Below are positions 10,979 through 22,000 of a DNA stretch of 41,686 nt, one piece after another (position 1 is the first letter of the stretch; each line of letters begins with the position of its first letter). Under the pieces are notes generated by a model. The model made no database searches, was not told the origin of the DNA, and worked only from the letters and a program-made list of their open reading frames with translations. The translations under genes were made by a program, and so were the position numbers. This DNA is from Zygnema cylindricum. Lineage: Eukaryota > Streptophyta > Zygnematophyceae > Zygnematales > Zygnemataceae. The DNA lies in assembly GCA_037447655.1 (NCBI GenBank), contig JBBHKE010001180.1, positions 26,645 to 68,330 of the forward strand, read 5' to 3'.

Positions 10979-12295
10979 TCAGTCCTTTCCGTTTCCCACT
11001 TCTTGGGCTTCCTGCTCAGCTAGGTATAATGCAATATCCTCTTGGAGACCTTCATTTACTTCGGCTATTTTTAGAGAACCTTTATCTGTACAGTCTTTAG
11101 CGTAATGATCTGGACCTCCACATTTGAAACAAGTGACTTTCTTTTTGGGTTTTATGCACTCTCTACTAAAATGTCCCTCCTCTCCACAGTTATAACAGTT
11201 AATCTTTTTCAGTTGTGCACACTCAAATGCCCTATGACCCTTTTTCTGACAAATAGTGCATGTGGGGATGGTAAGGTTAGACTTCTGGGCATTAATGTTT
11301 GGTTTAGGACTTTTAATGTACCCCCCTCTATTGTTAAATTTATTTCCTGCATTAACACTATGTCCACCCCTTTGATTTCCCCTGAAGATATTTTGCCTAT
11401 TCACCAGACCAGCATTCAGACCCTCTTCAACAAATTCCTCATCATCCCACTGTGATACTTCATTTAAATTACCCCTTACTGATCGTGTTTCCCGATTATA
11501 CCCCAACTGATCCTCTAATTCCAATGACTTATCTTGTAATTCTTTCAAATTATTAAAATTTTGATGTTTTAGCTCTGATTTCAGTACAGGATTCAAATAG
11601 TTCAAGAAATGCAATTTAGCCATTTCATCAGTCAAACCTATGACATGAATACTAGATGAGTCAAATTCTACAATATAATCCTTCACAGATCCAGTCTGCT
11701 TACAATTCAACCACTTTTCTTCCATTCTGGATTTAAAAGTGACAGACAAGAAACGCGATTTGATCGCGGTTTTAAAAGTTTCCCAATCAGCATTATCAGG
11801 AATCAATTTAGACCTTCTCTGAGTATAATACCAAATTTGAGCATCGCCTTTCAGACAGCTAACTGCAAAAGAAGTATAATCATCGCGATCACAATTCCTA
11901 GATTCCAAATAATACTCCATATGAAAAATCCAAGCATCCAACTCATCAATCTTCTTACCATCAAACGATGGTGCCTCACTAATAGACAATTTCAGATCCC
12001 TTATCTTCTTAGGTCTATCATGATCATCCTCCCTAAAATTGGCATTTCTTTTACTACTTTCACCCTTTTGGTCATTAACATCATTCTTTGCCTGAATTAA
12101 ATTAATGAGCTCATCCAATTTCTCATTTGAAACATTCCCATTTTCTTTAACAACTTTCAATTCACTTTTCAATTCGCAAATTTGTTCATCCACAGCAGCA
12201 GAATGATTATTAAATTTTTTTACCAATTTTACAGTTCGTTTCTTCAACACATTCAAAGCATTCTCCATTTCACGTTTCCATGCAGAATTTGCCAT
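10979..12295 (-). CDS. Element A Gag
   Basis: 438 residues from the ATG at 12295. The N-terminal 90 residues are Lys/Asn-rich and probably coiled (EQICELKSELKVVKENG). The central part (about 110-260) matches the plant gypsy capsid domain, with SFDGKKIDELDAWIFHMEYY and QIWYYTQRR. Three CCHC zinc knuckles follow: CTICQKKGHRAFEC, CYNCGEEGHFSREC and CFKCGGPDHYAKDC, at about 346-359, 367-380 and 389-402. They bind the genomic RNA during packaging. The stop TGA is at 10979-10981, four codons after the slippery heptamer. The frame is intact. Confidence 0.92.
   Translation of the reverse strand: MANSAWKREMENALNVLKKRTVKLVKKFNNHSAAVDEQICELKSELKVVKENGNVSNEKLDELINLIQAKNDVNDQKGESSKRNANFREDDHDRPKKIRDLKLSISEAPSFDGKKIDELDAWIFHMEYYLESRNCDRDDYTSFAVSCLKGDAQIWYYTQRRSKLIPDNADWETFKTAIKSRFLSVTFKSRMEEKWLNCKQTGSVKDYIVEFDSSSIHVIGLTDEMAKLHFLNYLNPVLKSELKHQNFNNLKELQDKSLELEDQLGYNRETRSVRGNLNEVSQWDDEEFVEEGLNAGLVNRQNIFRGNQRGGHSVNAGNKFNNRGGYIKSPKPNINAQKSNLTIPTCTICQKKGHRAFECAQLKKINCYNCGEEGHFSRECIKPKKKVTCFKCGGPDHYAKDCTDKGSLKIAEVNEGLQEDIALYLAEQEAQEVGNGKD
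10991..10997 (-). promoter_or_regulatory. Probable -1 ribosomal frameshift site GGGAAAC
   Basis: In the Gag frame the heptamer reads G GGA AAC, a canonical X XXY YYZ slip site. The Gag stop follows four codons later. The protease frame is the -1 frame, is open from exactly this heptamer, and has no ATG at its start. Element B has G GGA AAT at the same place (18983-18989). A downstream pseudoknot was not evaluated. Confidence 0.65.
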
Positions 12296-13058
12296 TATCA
12301 CACAATTAAATCAAGCAAAAGGAAAGATAGAGTATAATTTCCCAAAGAAATTTGCTGCAGAATTGAAGTCCTTAGATTGCTCCAATCCAAAACTTCTTCT
12401 CCTTAACAAATCCTTTGAAAAGATCAAGATCTGAGAAATTAAAAAGACATTGACAATAAGTTAGTACAAATTCAAATTTTCAATTTCCCAACATTGAAAC
12501 ATAAATGTAAGAATTTCCCCACCAATTTTGCAATAGCAAAAATTGAAAGCTCTCAAAAGTAAGATTTAACCATAAATTTTGCAACAGCAAAACTGAAATC
12601 AATCAAGGTAACAATTTAGGGTTTGAAAAGTTTTGAGTCATTTCTGGACTCCTTTGCTCTTGAAGAAGTAAAGTACTCCACTTTCCTTCTCCTCCATTAG
12701 CAAATTCCCATTTCCCACTACATCAGGATCTTTTGTTCTATAATCCTCACATCCTCACCCTTCATGGCTTCAAGCCCTCCCTCTACACATGAATCATTGC
12801 TAGGAGAAGGCAAGTTTGTTTGGCCTCTAGGTATTGGAGTGAGCTTCGGCGGTGGCTACACTGCCCACCCCGCCTTAGTCCTTAGGACCTGAGCACGCCC
12901 CACATCTAACTAGCGGCCGCTGGCAGTGTGATCACTCTGTTTCCCTCCAATCCCCTACCACTTCACATTGTGGTTCTACCGACACAGGTTAGAGCACCCT
13001 CACCGGTCACGGCAATCGATTTTCGGGTGAGCAAACTTCTTCCTGGTTTCTAACCAAA
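12296..13058 (-). other. Element A untranslated leader
   Basis: Region between primer site and Gag. It is A/T-rich near Gag, with repeated GCAAAA(T)TTGAAA-type runs at 12500-12600. A GC-rich stretch at 12840-13020 contains a NotI-type GCGGCCGC. It is conserved in element B (16780-17580). No reading frame is supported. Confidence 0.6.
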
Positions 13059-13072
13059 GCTCCGATACCATA
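13059..13072 (-). promoter_or_regulatory. Primer binding site, initiator tRNA-Met
   Basis: Directly after the 5' LTR the minus strand reads TATGGTATCGGAGCTT. TGGTATCGGAGC differs by one base from TGGTATCAGAGC, the complement of the plant initiator tRNA-Met 3' end that primes many plant LTR elements. Confidence 0.85.
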
Positions 13073-14042
13073 TGTAACAGGATCTCCTACCTCTCAAAAA
13101 ATCCCATTACTACAAACAATTCCAACCACACATTCCACACATTGGAAAACACATATCCACATTTGACAACACTCACATAAGGATAAACTTTAAATTAGAA
13201 GAAGCTTCTGTCCACATAACATTAGCTTAGTCTCTTGCCCTCGTGGCTCAACCCTTCTTATTAAAGTGTTTTCCACTACTCTCCACTCTTAATAATTCTG
13301 TCTCTTAACTACTAAAACACTATTTAGTTAGTAAGAGATTTCAATGCAAAATGCCTTTTCTCCAATTTGGTATTAATCGCCCAGGACCAAGATCCGCCGG
13401 AATTTCCACAAACTTTTCCCAAAGGAAAAGATGTCTACTCTCCTCTTACACTTCTCCATTTATCCATCATCGCCCTGGACTCGCCAGGCCAGAGTCAAAG
13501 CTCCGTTTGAACAGGCTTTTACCTGGGCCAATCATTGATCAGCAAGGACTCGGACTGACCAATGCAAAAACGTGCGAAATCTCTTACTAACTACTTAGCA
13601 CTTTATTAACCAATCAAACGCTACGTTTCACTACGTAACATTCACGTGCAAAATCGCGCGCCAAACGAAACGCGACTTCGCACGATCATGCGTCACAAAT
13701 TTCGCACGTGAAACTTCCTACGAAATTCCCTTAAGTGAAAGTGACGTTTCGTACTAAAAATTGTACGAAACGAAGTACCATGCATACTGAACGTTTCATT
13801 AGAACTTTATGAAACGTTCACGCGAAATTTCGGTACCAATTTTGACCCTTAACCCGTTTCAATGATACCCACCTGTTATTTAGACCCCACACTGCCACCT
13901 AAGTGCACCCATAGCTATAACTTTTGAAATATAACTCCAAATCGCGTGATTCTTTCGCGAACGTCTACCAAATTTAATAATCTATAATCATAACTCCTAA
14001 ATAACCTTTTATAAACAAGTTCGATCCGCTATTAGTGTTACT
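13073..14042 (-). repeat. 5' LTR of element A
   Basis: 970-bp copy of 6259-7228. The outermost base is T instead of the expected A (TGTTACT for TGTTACA). The target duplication ATTTG follows directly. As the 5' LTR of a minus-strand element it drives transcription away from the pseudogene at 14308. Confidence 0.95.
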
Positions 14043-14307
14043 ATTTGCCTGCCAAAGGGACGTTACTCACCGACTGCCGTCTCATACGGCAAGAATGTCG
14101 GTGGCTTCATCCGTCACTGCATATTGAATCAAACGTCTCACTGCCTCGTAGGATTTTGGGTTCCGTACTCTTCCACTGATTATCCTAACCGACAATGTCG
14201 TACAGCAGGACTAACCTACAAATTCTCGAATAGAAATTTGTTCGAAAGTATAGAAAAGGGTCGAACGCATTTTTAAAAATAGTTAAAGCAAAGGAACCAA
14301 GCAAAAC

Positions 14308-15480
14308 ATGACGACTTTCGAGAGCTTGTTCACCATGCCATGTGTTTTGATAGCTGTCATAGCTCTGCTGACGTGGCAAGCGAAAGGAGCGCGAATGGCG
14401 CCTCGCTGCCTATTGCAAGCTGCCATTTCAGCATGTCTGACGAACCCTACGACTCTGTGCGACTTCCCGTTCGAAGGCAACGTCGCAAGTGTGCCGGTCA
14501 TAAGGTACACGACAAAATATTTTTAAGGGTGGACTTCCATTAGGCGTCCAAGTAATTGTACGAAAAATTTTACTTAAGGGCGTGCCTTCAATTAGGTTGC
14601 GTATGTAAACCTGCACGGCTCATTCTGGTAGGTAACACGTAGGTTAATATTCAATGCTTAAAATCTTGAAAGAATCTTCGAATGCAATGTCACAACAGGC
14701 GGAGTTAATATTTGTACCAGCGGAGAAAATATCTGTACCAGCGGAGGTAATTAATGACTCGTACATGTACTACCCCGAAATTTCAAAGCGCAACGACAAA
14801 AAGGCGGCGGCAAACTTTGATGGTGGGAGCCTGAAGGATAACTTCGGCGGATTCGCAGCCATCTTGGCAGAAGGCACATGGCCCTTGCGACGTGAACGCA
14901 CATACGCGCGCGCTCATCGTGGATTCTTTTTGCCTTTCCTACGCGGCCTATTTGTACACGTTCAGTATTCGAGATCCGTCCTCACTGTGCACGGTCATAA
15001 CAAACTGCAGGGTTAGTGACGTGTCTTCACGGATAAAAAGTATAATTTAATCCGACGGTCCTAGTTTACGCCTACAACCGTGGACAATTTTCTGTAATGT
15101 TGTTTTCGTTGAAAAAAAATAATTTTGTACGAACCTGTACAAAACAGTATGGCCTTTAGTAAAAAACCCCACATTTTTGCTAATGGAAGTCCACCGTCAT
15201 TGAGTAATTTATTTATTTTTCTCCAACCAAAATCATGCATTTTTATTGGCTGCCGTGACTTTGTTTTTGTGGCACACGTGTGAGCACGCTTCCAAAGTAC
15301 TAACTCGACGCCCATTGGTTCCGTACAGGACGGCCCGACGGACTCCGGCGTCGGCCACGGCATTGTGGAATCCGCCAACGGCACTCTAGCGCATATTGCC
15401 AACTCGGCCAGCTGAAACGTTTTGGCAAGCTGCTCAGCGTCGCTGAACTGTACGGACGGGCAATTCTACATCACGCGTTC
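14308..15480 (+). pseudogene. Broken paralogue of the secreted-protein gene (gene 2), exons 1-2
   Basis: Exon 1 (14308-14504) encodes a signal peptide with CVLIAVIALLTWQAKG and then GARMAPRCLLQAAISAC, clearly related to gene 1, with the same ATAAG|GTACAC donor. Exon 2 begins at 15329 after the same CCGTACAG acceptor. It lacks four bases (TCTG) present at the start of the gene 1 exon, which shifts the frame. A G-to-T change makes TGA in the segment matching ANSGSGS. Similarity to gene 1 stops after TACATCACGCG near 15477. Intron 1 is enlarged by a 668-bp inverted-repeat transposon. Element A lies 260 bases upstream and element B 300 bases downstream. Confidence 0.75.
14528..15195. mobile_element. 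Non-autonomous DNA transposon in intron 1 of gene 2
   Basis: Perfect 16-bp inverted termini GGTGGACTTCCATTAG and CTAATGGAAGTCCACC. Gene 1 has no such sequence in the matching intron: there TAATTAAG runs directly into TAATTTATTT, which gives the empty site. Flanking nonamers ATTTTTAAG-like and GTCATTGAG could be a decayed 9-bp target duplication (Mutator-like), but this is weak. Inside is a 120-codon frame (14654-15016) with a GC-rich part. Its NFDGGSLKDNFGGFAAIL faintly resembles an RNase H strand and may be captured sequence. A second GGGCGTGCCTTCAATTAGG near 14579 resembles the terminus. Confidence 0.75.
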
Positions 15481-15594
15481 ACCGTCGCAAATCCACTTCC
15501 GAAACTTCAACGTGTTAACTTTCTGCCCTCGCGCGCAATTTCCGGAAGTACAAATATTTGTGCATCCGTACAAACATCTCGTTCGACTGCTTTT

Positions 15595-15782
15595 CGTCAT
15601 TTTTTTTTCTTCCCTCTCTCACTCTCTTCTTTCCCCTCTCGTCCTCACTCTCATTTTTTTCCCCTCTCTCTTGTTGGTTTTTCCCCACCTTCCCTTTCTT
15701 TTCCCCTCTCTTTCTCACTCTCTTTTTTTTCCCCTCTCTTATTGGTTTTTCCTCACCTTCCCTTTCTTTTCCCCTCTCTTCC
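15595..15782. repeat. Pyrimidine-rich minisatellite, left part
   Basis: Repeats of TTTTTTCCCCTCTCTC, TTGGTTTTTCCCCACCTTCC and TCTCACTCTC with a unit near 100 bases. The same repeat resumes right after element B (23732-23800), so B inserted into it. On the plus strand it would lie in an intron of gene 2. Confidence 0.8.
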
Positions 15783-16761
15783 TGTAACAGTAATGGCGGA
15801 TCAAACTTCTTCGTAAATAAGTACTTAATTATTACGAAAATAGAGTTTTAAATTTGATAGACGTCCGCGAAAGAATCGCACGATTTGGGCTCTTATTTTA
15901 AAAGTTATAGTGATTGGTGTATTTAGGCGACAACGCGAGGTCAAAATAACGATTTGGTTTTCATTGTTACGAGATAAGTGACAAACTAGCCGCGGAATTT
16001 GAGGCGTACGTTTATAAAGTACCAAACGAAATCAATATTTCGTTTGGTACGCACTATGGTTCGTTTCGTACAAATTTTAGTACGAAATGTCACTTTCACT
16101 TTATGGAATTTCGCAAGAAGTTTCGCGTACAAAATTTGCAACGCACTTTCGTGCAAAGTCGCGTTTCGTTTGGCGCACACTTTTGCACGTAAATGTTACG
16201 TAGTGAAACGTAGCGTTAGATTGGTTAGAAATGCTACGTAGTTAGTAAGAGATTTCGCACGTTTTTACATTGGTCAGTCTGAGTCCTTGCTGATCAATGA
16301 TTGGCCCAGGTAAAACATGTTCAACGGAGCGTTGAATCTGGCATGGCTGGTCGAGGGCTATGATGGATAAATAGTGAAGTCTAAGAAGAGAGTAAACATC
16401 TTTTCTTTTGGGAAAAATTTGTGGAAATTCTGACTGATCTTGGTCCTCAACGATTAAAACCAAATAGGAGCATTCGCATTTTCGCATTGAAATCTCTTAC
16501 AAACTAAGTAGTGCTTTAGTAGTTAAGAGATAAAATTATTTAAGAGTGGAGAGCAGTGGAAATACTTTAATAAGAAAGGTTGAGCCACGAGGGGAAGAGA
16601 CATAGCTAATGTTATGTGGACAGAAGCTTCTTCTAATTTAAAGTTTATTCCTTTATGTGAGTGCTTTCCAATGTGAATGTGTAATTTTCCAATGTGTGGA
16701 ATGTGTGGTTGAAATTGGATGAAGTAATGGGATTTTCTGAGAGGTAGAAAATCCTATTACA
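15783..16761 (+). repeat. 5' LTR of element B
   Basis: 979 bp, starting TGTAACAG and ending CCTATTACA. It contains a perfect 14-bp inverted repeat GTACCAAACGAAAT/ATTTCGTTTGGTAC at 16018-16049, in the region where element A has a different stem. The TATAAAAG near the LTR start of A is not present. Confidence 0.93.
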
Positions 16762-16762
16762 T

Positions 16763-16780
16763 ATGGTATCAAAGTTTTGG
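16763..16780 (+). promoter_or_regulatory. Primer binding site of element B
   Basis: TATGGTATCAAAGTTTTGG follows the LTR directly. TGGTATCAAAG matches the initiator tRNA-Met complement apart from one base. Confidence 0.8.
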
Positions 16781-16917
16781 TTAGAAACCAAGGAGAAGTT
16801 TGCTCACCCGAAAATCGATTGCCGTGACCGGTGAGGGTGCTCTAACCTGTGTCAGTAGAACCACAATGTGAAATGGTAGGGGATTAGAGGGAAACTAAGT
16901 GACTACACTGCCAGCGG

Positions 16918-17009
16918 CCGCTGGTTAGATGTAGGGCGTGCTTAGGTCCTCAAGACTAAGGCGCCGCTGGTTAGATGTAGGGCGTGCTTAGGTCCTCAAG
17001 ACTAAGGCG
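16918..17009 (+). repeat. 46-bp tandem duplication in element B leader
   Basis: Two identical 46-bp units beginning CCGCTGGTTAGATGTAGGGC. Element A has one unit at the matching place in its leader. Confidence 0.9.
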
Positions 17010-17580
17010 GGGTGGGCAGTGTAGCCACTGCTGAAGCTCACTCCAATTACCTAGAGGCCAAACAAACTTGCCTTCACCTAGCAATGATTCATGTGTAGAG
17101 GGCGGGCTTGAAGCCATGAAGGGGAAGGATGTGAGGATTAGAGAACAAAATATCCTTATGTAGTGGGAAATGGGAAATTTGCTAATGGAGGAGACGGAAA
17201 GTGGAGCAATTTACTTTTTCGAGAGCAAACGAGTCTAGAAATAACTTAAAACTTTTTAAACCCTAAATTGTTACCTTTGATTGCTTTTTATATTGCTGTT
17301 GCAAAATTTGTGGTGGGATTTCACCTTTGAGAGTTTTTATTTTGCTGTTGCAAAATATGTGGGGTAACATTTTACCTTTTATTTCAATATTTTGGAAAAT
17401 TGACTTTTCACTAACTCACTTTTAATGTTTATTTGATTTATCAGATTTTGATATCTTTCAAATGATTTGTTAAGGAACGGAAGTCTTAGATTGGAGAAAT
17501 GTGAGGACTTCAAATCTGTTGCAAACTCTTTAGGATAATTATATTATACCTTTTTTATTGCTTGATTTCATTGTGTGATA

Positions 17581-19001
17581 ATGGCAAATTCTGTATGGAA
17601 ACGAGAAATGGAAAATACCTTGAATGTGTTGAAAAAGCGTAATATGAAATTGGTCAAAAGATTTAATAATTATGTTGTTGCTGTGGATGAAACAATTTTT
17701 GAGTTGAAAAGTGAATTGAATAATGTTAAAGAAAATAGAAATGTTTCAAATAAGAAATTGGATGAACTAATTAATCTAATTCACTCCAGAAATGATGTTA
17801 ATGACCAAAAGAGTGAGAGTAGTAAGAGAATGCCAATTTTAGGGAAGATAATAACGATAGACCTAAGAAGATAAGGGATCTGAAATTGTCTATCAGTGAA
17901 GCACCATCATTTGATGGTAAGAAGATTGATGAGTTAGATGCTTCAATTTTTCATATAGAGTATTATTTGGAATCTATAAACTGTGATCGTGATGATTACA
18001 CTTCTTTTGCTGTTAGTTGTCTGAAAGGGGATGCTCAGATTTGGTATTACACTCAGAGGAGGTCTAATTTGATTCCTGATAATGCTGATTGGGAAGCGTT
18101 TAAGACCGCAATCAAATCGCATTTCTTGTCTGTCACTTATAAATCCAGAATGGAAAAAAAGTGATAAAAGTGGCTTAGCTGTAAGCAGACAGGACCTGTG
18201 AAAGATTATATTGTGGAGTTTGACTCATCTAGCATTCATGTTATAGGTTTGACTTATGAAATGGCAAAGTTGCATTTCTTGAACTATCTGAATCCTATAA
18301 TGAAATTAGAACTGAAATATCAAAAATTTATTAATTTGAAAGAATTACAAGATAAGGCATTGGAATTAGAGGATCAGTTGGGGTATAATCGTGAAACTCA
18401 ACCAGTCAGAGGAAATTTGAATGAAGTATCAGATTGGATTGAGGAGGAGTTTGAGGAAGAGGGTCTGAATGCAGGTCTGGTGAATAGGTAGAATATCTTC
18501 AGGGGAAATTAGAGAGAGGGGAAATCAAAGAGGTGGACAGAGTGTTAATGTAAGAAATAAATTTCACAATAGTTGGGGATAAATTACGAGTCCTAAACAA
18601 AGTATTAATGCTCAGAAAACCAATCTAAACATTCCCACATGCACTATTTGTCAAAAAAAAGGTCATAGGGCATCTGAGTGTGCACAACTGAAGAAAATTA
18701 ACTGTTATAACTATGGAGAGGAGCTATTTGTCAGAAAAGAGGTCATAGGGCATCTGAGTGTGCACAATTGAAGAAAATTAACTGTAGTAACTGTGGAGAG
18801 GAAGGACATTTGAGCAGGGAGTGCACAAAACCGAAAAAGAAAGTCACTTGTTTTAAATGCGGAGGTCCAGATCATTACGCTAAGGAATGTACAGATAAAG
18901 GATCTCTTAAAACAGTTGGTGTCAATGAAGGCCTTCAGGAAGATATTGCATTATACCTAGCTGAGCAAGAAGCCCAAGAGGTGGGAAATGGAAAGAAGTA
19001 G
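17581..19001 (+). pseudogene. Element B Gag remnant
   Basis: Starts MANSVWKREMENTLNVLKKR, like element A Gag. A one-base loss near 17830 shifts the frame, stops follow at about 18162 (TGA) and 18489 (TAG), and the region before the zinc knuckles is scrambled. Knuckles CSNCGEEGHLSREC and CFKCGGPDHYAKEC survive in the last piece (18768-19001). The stop TAG at 18999-19001 follows the GGGAAAT slip-like heptamer at 18983. Confidence 0.88.
18644..18803 (+). repeat. 80-bp tandem duplication across zinc knuckle 1-2 of element B
   Basis: CTATTTGTCAAAAAAAAGG at 18644 and CTATTTGTCAGAAAAGAGG at 18724 start two copies of an 80-bp unit that differ at several positions. It covers the first knuckle and the start of the second. 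The divergence between copies shows it is not a very recent event. Confidence 0.85.
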
Positions 19002-19018
19002 TTGAAAATCCTCAGTTG

Positions 19019-22000
19019 AGTCGACCAGATCTAAAGTTTAACGAGTTAACACTGGAGGGCAAGCTAATTCATAAAAAGGTTAGGATAGCTGACTTTATTA
19101 TGATGCTAACTACACTTCATATTTTGAACAATCATTCTGATGAACTCTTAACAACAGATCTATGTTAGGACAGTTAAGTAACGATGACACCAAACACAAT
19201 TTGAACAGATTCGAGTCTTTAGTGGAAGGGAAACCATTTAGAGTTATGGTAGATTTAGGTGTTACACATAATTTTATTTCACATAAGTTTGTAAAGGAAA
19301 ATAAAATTCCTACAATCATAACGGAAAAACCTTTGCATGTTCAAATGACAAATGGTAATAAATCCACATTAGATTTACAAACTGACACAATAGAAGTTGA
19401 TATCGAAGGTCATAAAATGAAAGTTGTGTGAAATAATGAATTTGGGTTGTGAGGAGCTAATACTGGGAAAGCCCTGGTTAACGGAACAAAACCCTCAAAT
19501 TAATTGGGAAACTAACACCTTGAGAGTGAAGTCTAAAAACGGTTGGAAGGTTTTGCAAGCATTACCTTCGAAGAAGTTGCATAGAATCCATATAAATAAC
19601 ATAACCAAATTGGGAGTGCAAGGTTTGATTTTTGCTAAACAATTCAAAAAGCATTTAAAAGATAAAACAAATCATGTTTTCTTCTAATTAGTAATTGAGG
19701 CAGTTACTGATGAAAGAGGGGGAAAAAACACTAACATTGAAGTTATTTTTAAATTAGACACGACTAAAAATCTGGAAAAACAAAAATCTGATTTTGTAAC
19801 TGCCATAAATACTTCTGATGATGTCGTAAAAGATTTGATTTTTGAATTTCAGGATGTTTTCCCAAGTGATTTACCCTCAGGAATACCACCTTCCCGAGAT
19901 GTGGAACATGTTATTAACCTTGAACTTGGATGTAATCCTCCTATCACAGGAATTTATAAGCACAGTTTCTTTGAGCATGAGGAGTTAAAAAAACAGATCA
20001 AAGAGCTTTTGGAGAAAAGGACATATTCAGTCCAGCAAATCACCGTACGGAGCACCAGCTCTTTTCGTCAAAAAGAAGGACGGAACGTTAAGGATGTGTG
20101 TCGACAATCGTAGTCTGAACAAGATTACGGTGAAGGATAAGTATCCGTTACCTTTAATTTTTGATTTGATAAATCGTTTGAAAGGTGCTAAATTATTTTC
20201 TTTGATTAATCTACGTAGTGGCTTTAATCAAGTGCCAATAAGAAACCGAAGATGTTGACAAAACTATTTTTAGAACTAGAGTCTGTCATTTTGAATAGAT
20301 AGTGATGTCATTTCGTTTGACGAATGCACCCCCTACTTATCAAAGATTAATGAACCAAACCTTTTCAGATTATATAGATGAGTTTGTTCAAGTGTCTATA
20401 GATGATATTCTAATTTACAGCGAATCTAAAAAACAACATGTAATTCATTTAAGAAAAGTGTTGGAAAGGTTAAGGGAAAGAAAGCTATATGGAAAATTGT
20501 CAAAATCCAGTTTTCTTAAAAGTGAAAAATTATTTTTGGGACATATAGTCAGTGGGGAAGGTGTTAAAAGAGATCCATCCAAAATTAATGTCACAGAAGT
20601 TAGATCATTTTTTATATTGGCCACTTATTACAGGAAATTTATCACGAATTTCAGTATGATTGCCGCACCTTTGACAGATTTACTTCGGGAAAAGGAGACG
20701 TTCATGTGGGGAGCCGATTAGGAGAGAGCTTTCGAGGAACTAAAAGGGGAATTGACCTCTGCCCCTACACTGGTGTATCTTGATCTTGCTAGGGAATTTA
20801 AAGTTTTGATCACTACTCATGCATCTGATAAAGATCTAGGTGCAGTCATAAGTCAAAAAGTCGAAAAACATTTTCATCCTATTGCTTTTGAGTCTAGGAA
20901 ATTCAATGATACTGAAAAGAACTATCTTTCACAGGAAAAGGAATTACTTGCAATAGTTCATGCATTGGTAAAATGGCGTTGCTATTTGCATAATAAAGAA
21001 TTTACAATTCATTGTGATAATAAGGCACTCTCCTATCTACAAAGATTAAGTGATGCGCAGATTATGACTGACAGATAGGTTAGGTGGATGCAAAAATTTG
21101 CATATTTCAAATTTAACGTCCTACATGTTCTTGGAAAGAGAAATGTAGTCGTAGTTTCTTTAAGTAGATCTTTTGAGATTAGCGTGATGGTTTGGGATGA
21201 ACTGTTTTTAGATGCTATTAGAAATGGTTATGATCAAGATCATTATTTTGCTGTGATTCGCAATGATATTTTGGGAGGGAATTCTAACCCATTGAATTAG
21301 AGACATGTCATAAACTTTATAATAGAGGATGGTTTACTATATTTGCGAACAGGGTATAGATTATGCATTCTTCAAATGGGAGACTTAAGAAAACAACTTT
21401 TATAGGAAACCCATAAGCATTTAGGACATCTAGGACGAGATAAAACTCTTAGTCGGTTGCAGAGTAGATTGTTTTGGCCCAGAATGGCAAAAGAGGTGTC
21501 AAAACACGTGGAAAGTTGTGTCCCTTGCCAACAGAGTAAACCTAGTAACCAAAAACCTACAGGGCTTTTAAAACCTTTAGATGCTCTCGAAAGACCATGG
21601 GAATGTGTCAATATGGATTTTATTGTCACATTGCCAGCTACATCTAAAAGAAATGACACTATCATGGTCGTAGTCGATAAGTTCAGTAAAATGGCAATCT
21701 TTATCCGTTACAAAACTACTCGTTCAGTTGTAGATTTTGCAAAGTTATATTTTGACAACGTGGTTAGAAATCATGGAATCCCTTTGTCTATAGTCAATGA
21801 TAGGGATTTTAAGTTTACGTCTGCATTTTGGAAAGAATTGCAGCAAAATTTAGGCATTGAATTAAAAACGAGTACCTCTTATCATCCTTCAAACAAATGG
21901 ACAAACAGAAAAGATGAACCGTACACTGGAAGAAAAGCTTATGACTGTTTGCGGTGGAGTTCATAACACATGGGAATCTAAACTGCCATTAAAGGAATTT

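Larger units (their letters stand above)
6259..14042 (-). mobile_element. Ty3/gypsy LTR retrotransposon, element A
   Basis: A 7784-bp element read on the minus strand: 5' LTR 14042-13073, primer site, leader, gag, protease, RT-RNase H-integrase, polypurine tract, 3' LTR 7228-6259. The perfect 5-bp target duplication ATTTG lies at 6254-6258 and 14043-14047. The LTRs are each 970 bp, and by eye I count about 14 differences, so the insertion is fairly recent. The order RT-RH-IN and a chromodomain-like integrase tail place it with Ty3/gypsy, probably chromoviruses. One in-frame TAA separates protease from RT. It lies 260 bases upstream of the pseudogene at 14308 in opposite orientation. Confidence 0.95.

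Noticed and set aside
14654-15016. RNase H-like domain in the intronic transposon
   Set aside because: Only a single DGGSL...FGGFAAIL strand resembles it; the other catalytic residues are not found, so it is not called.
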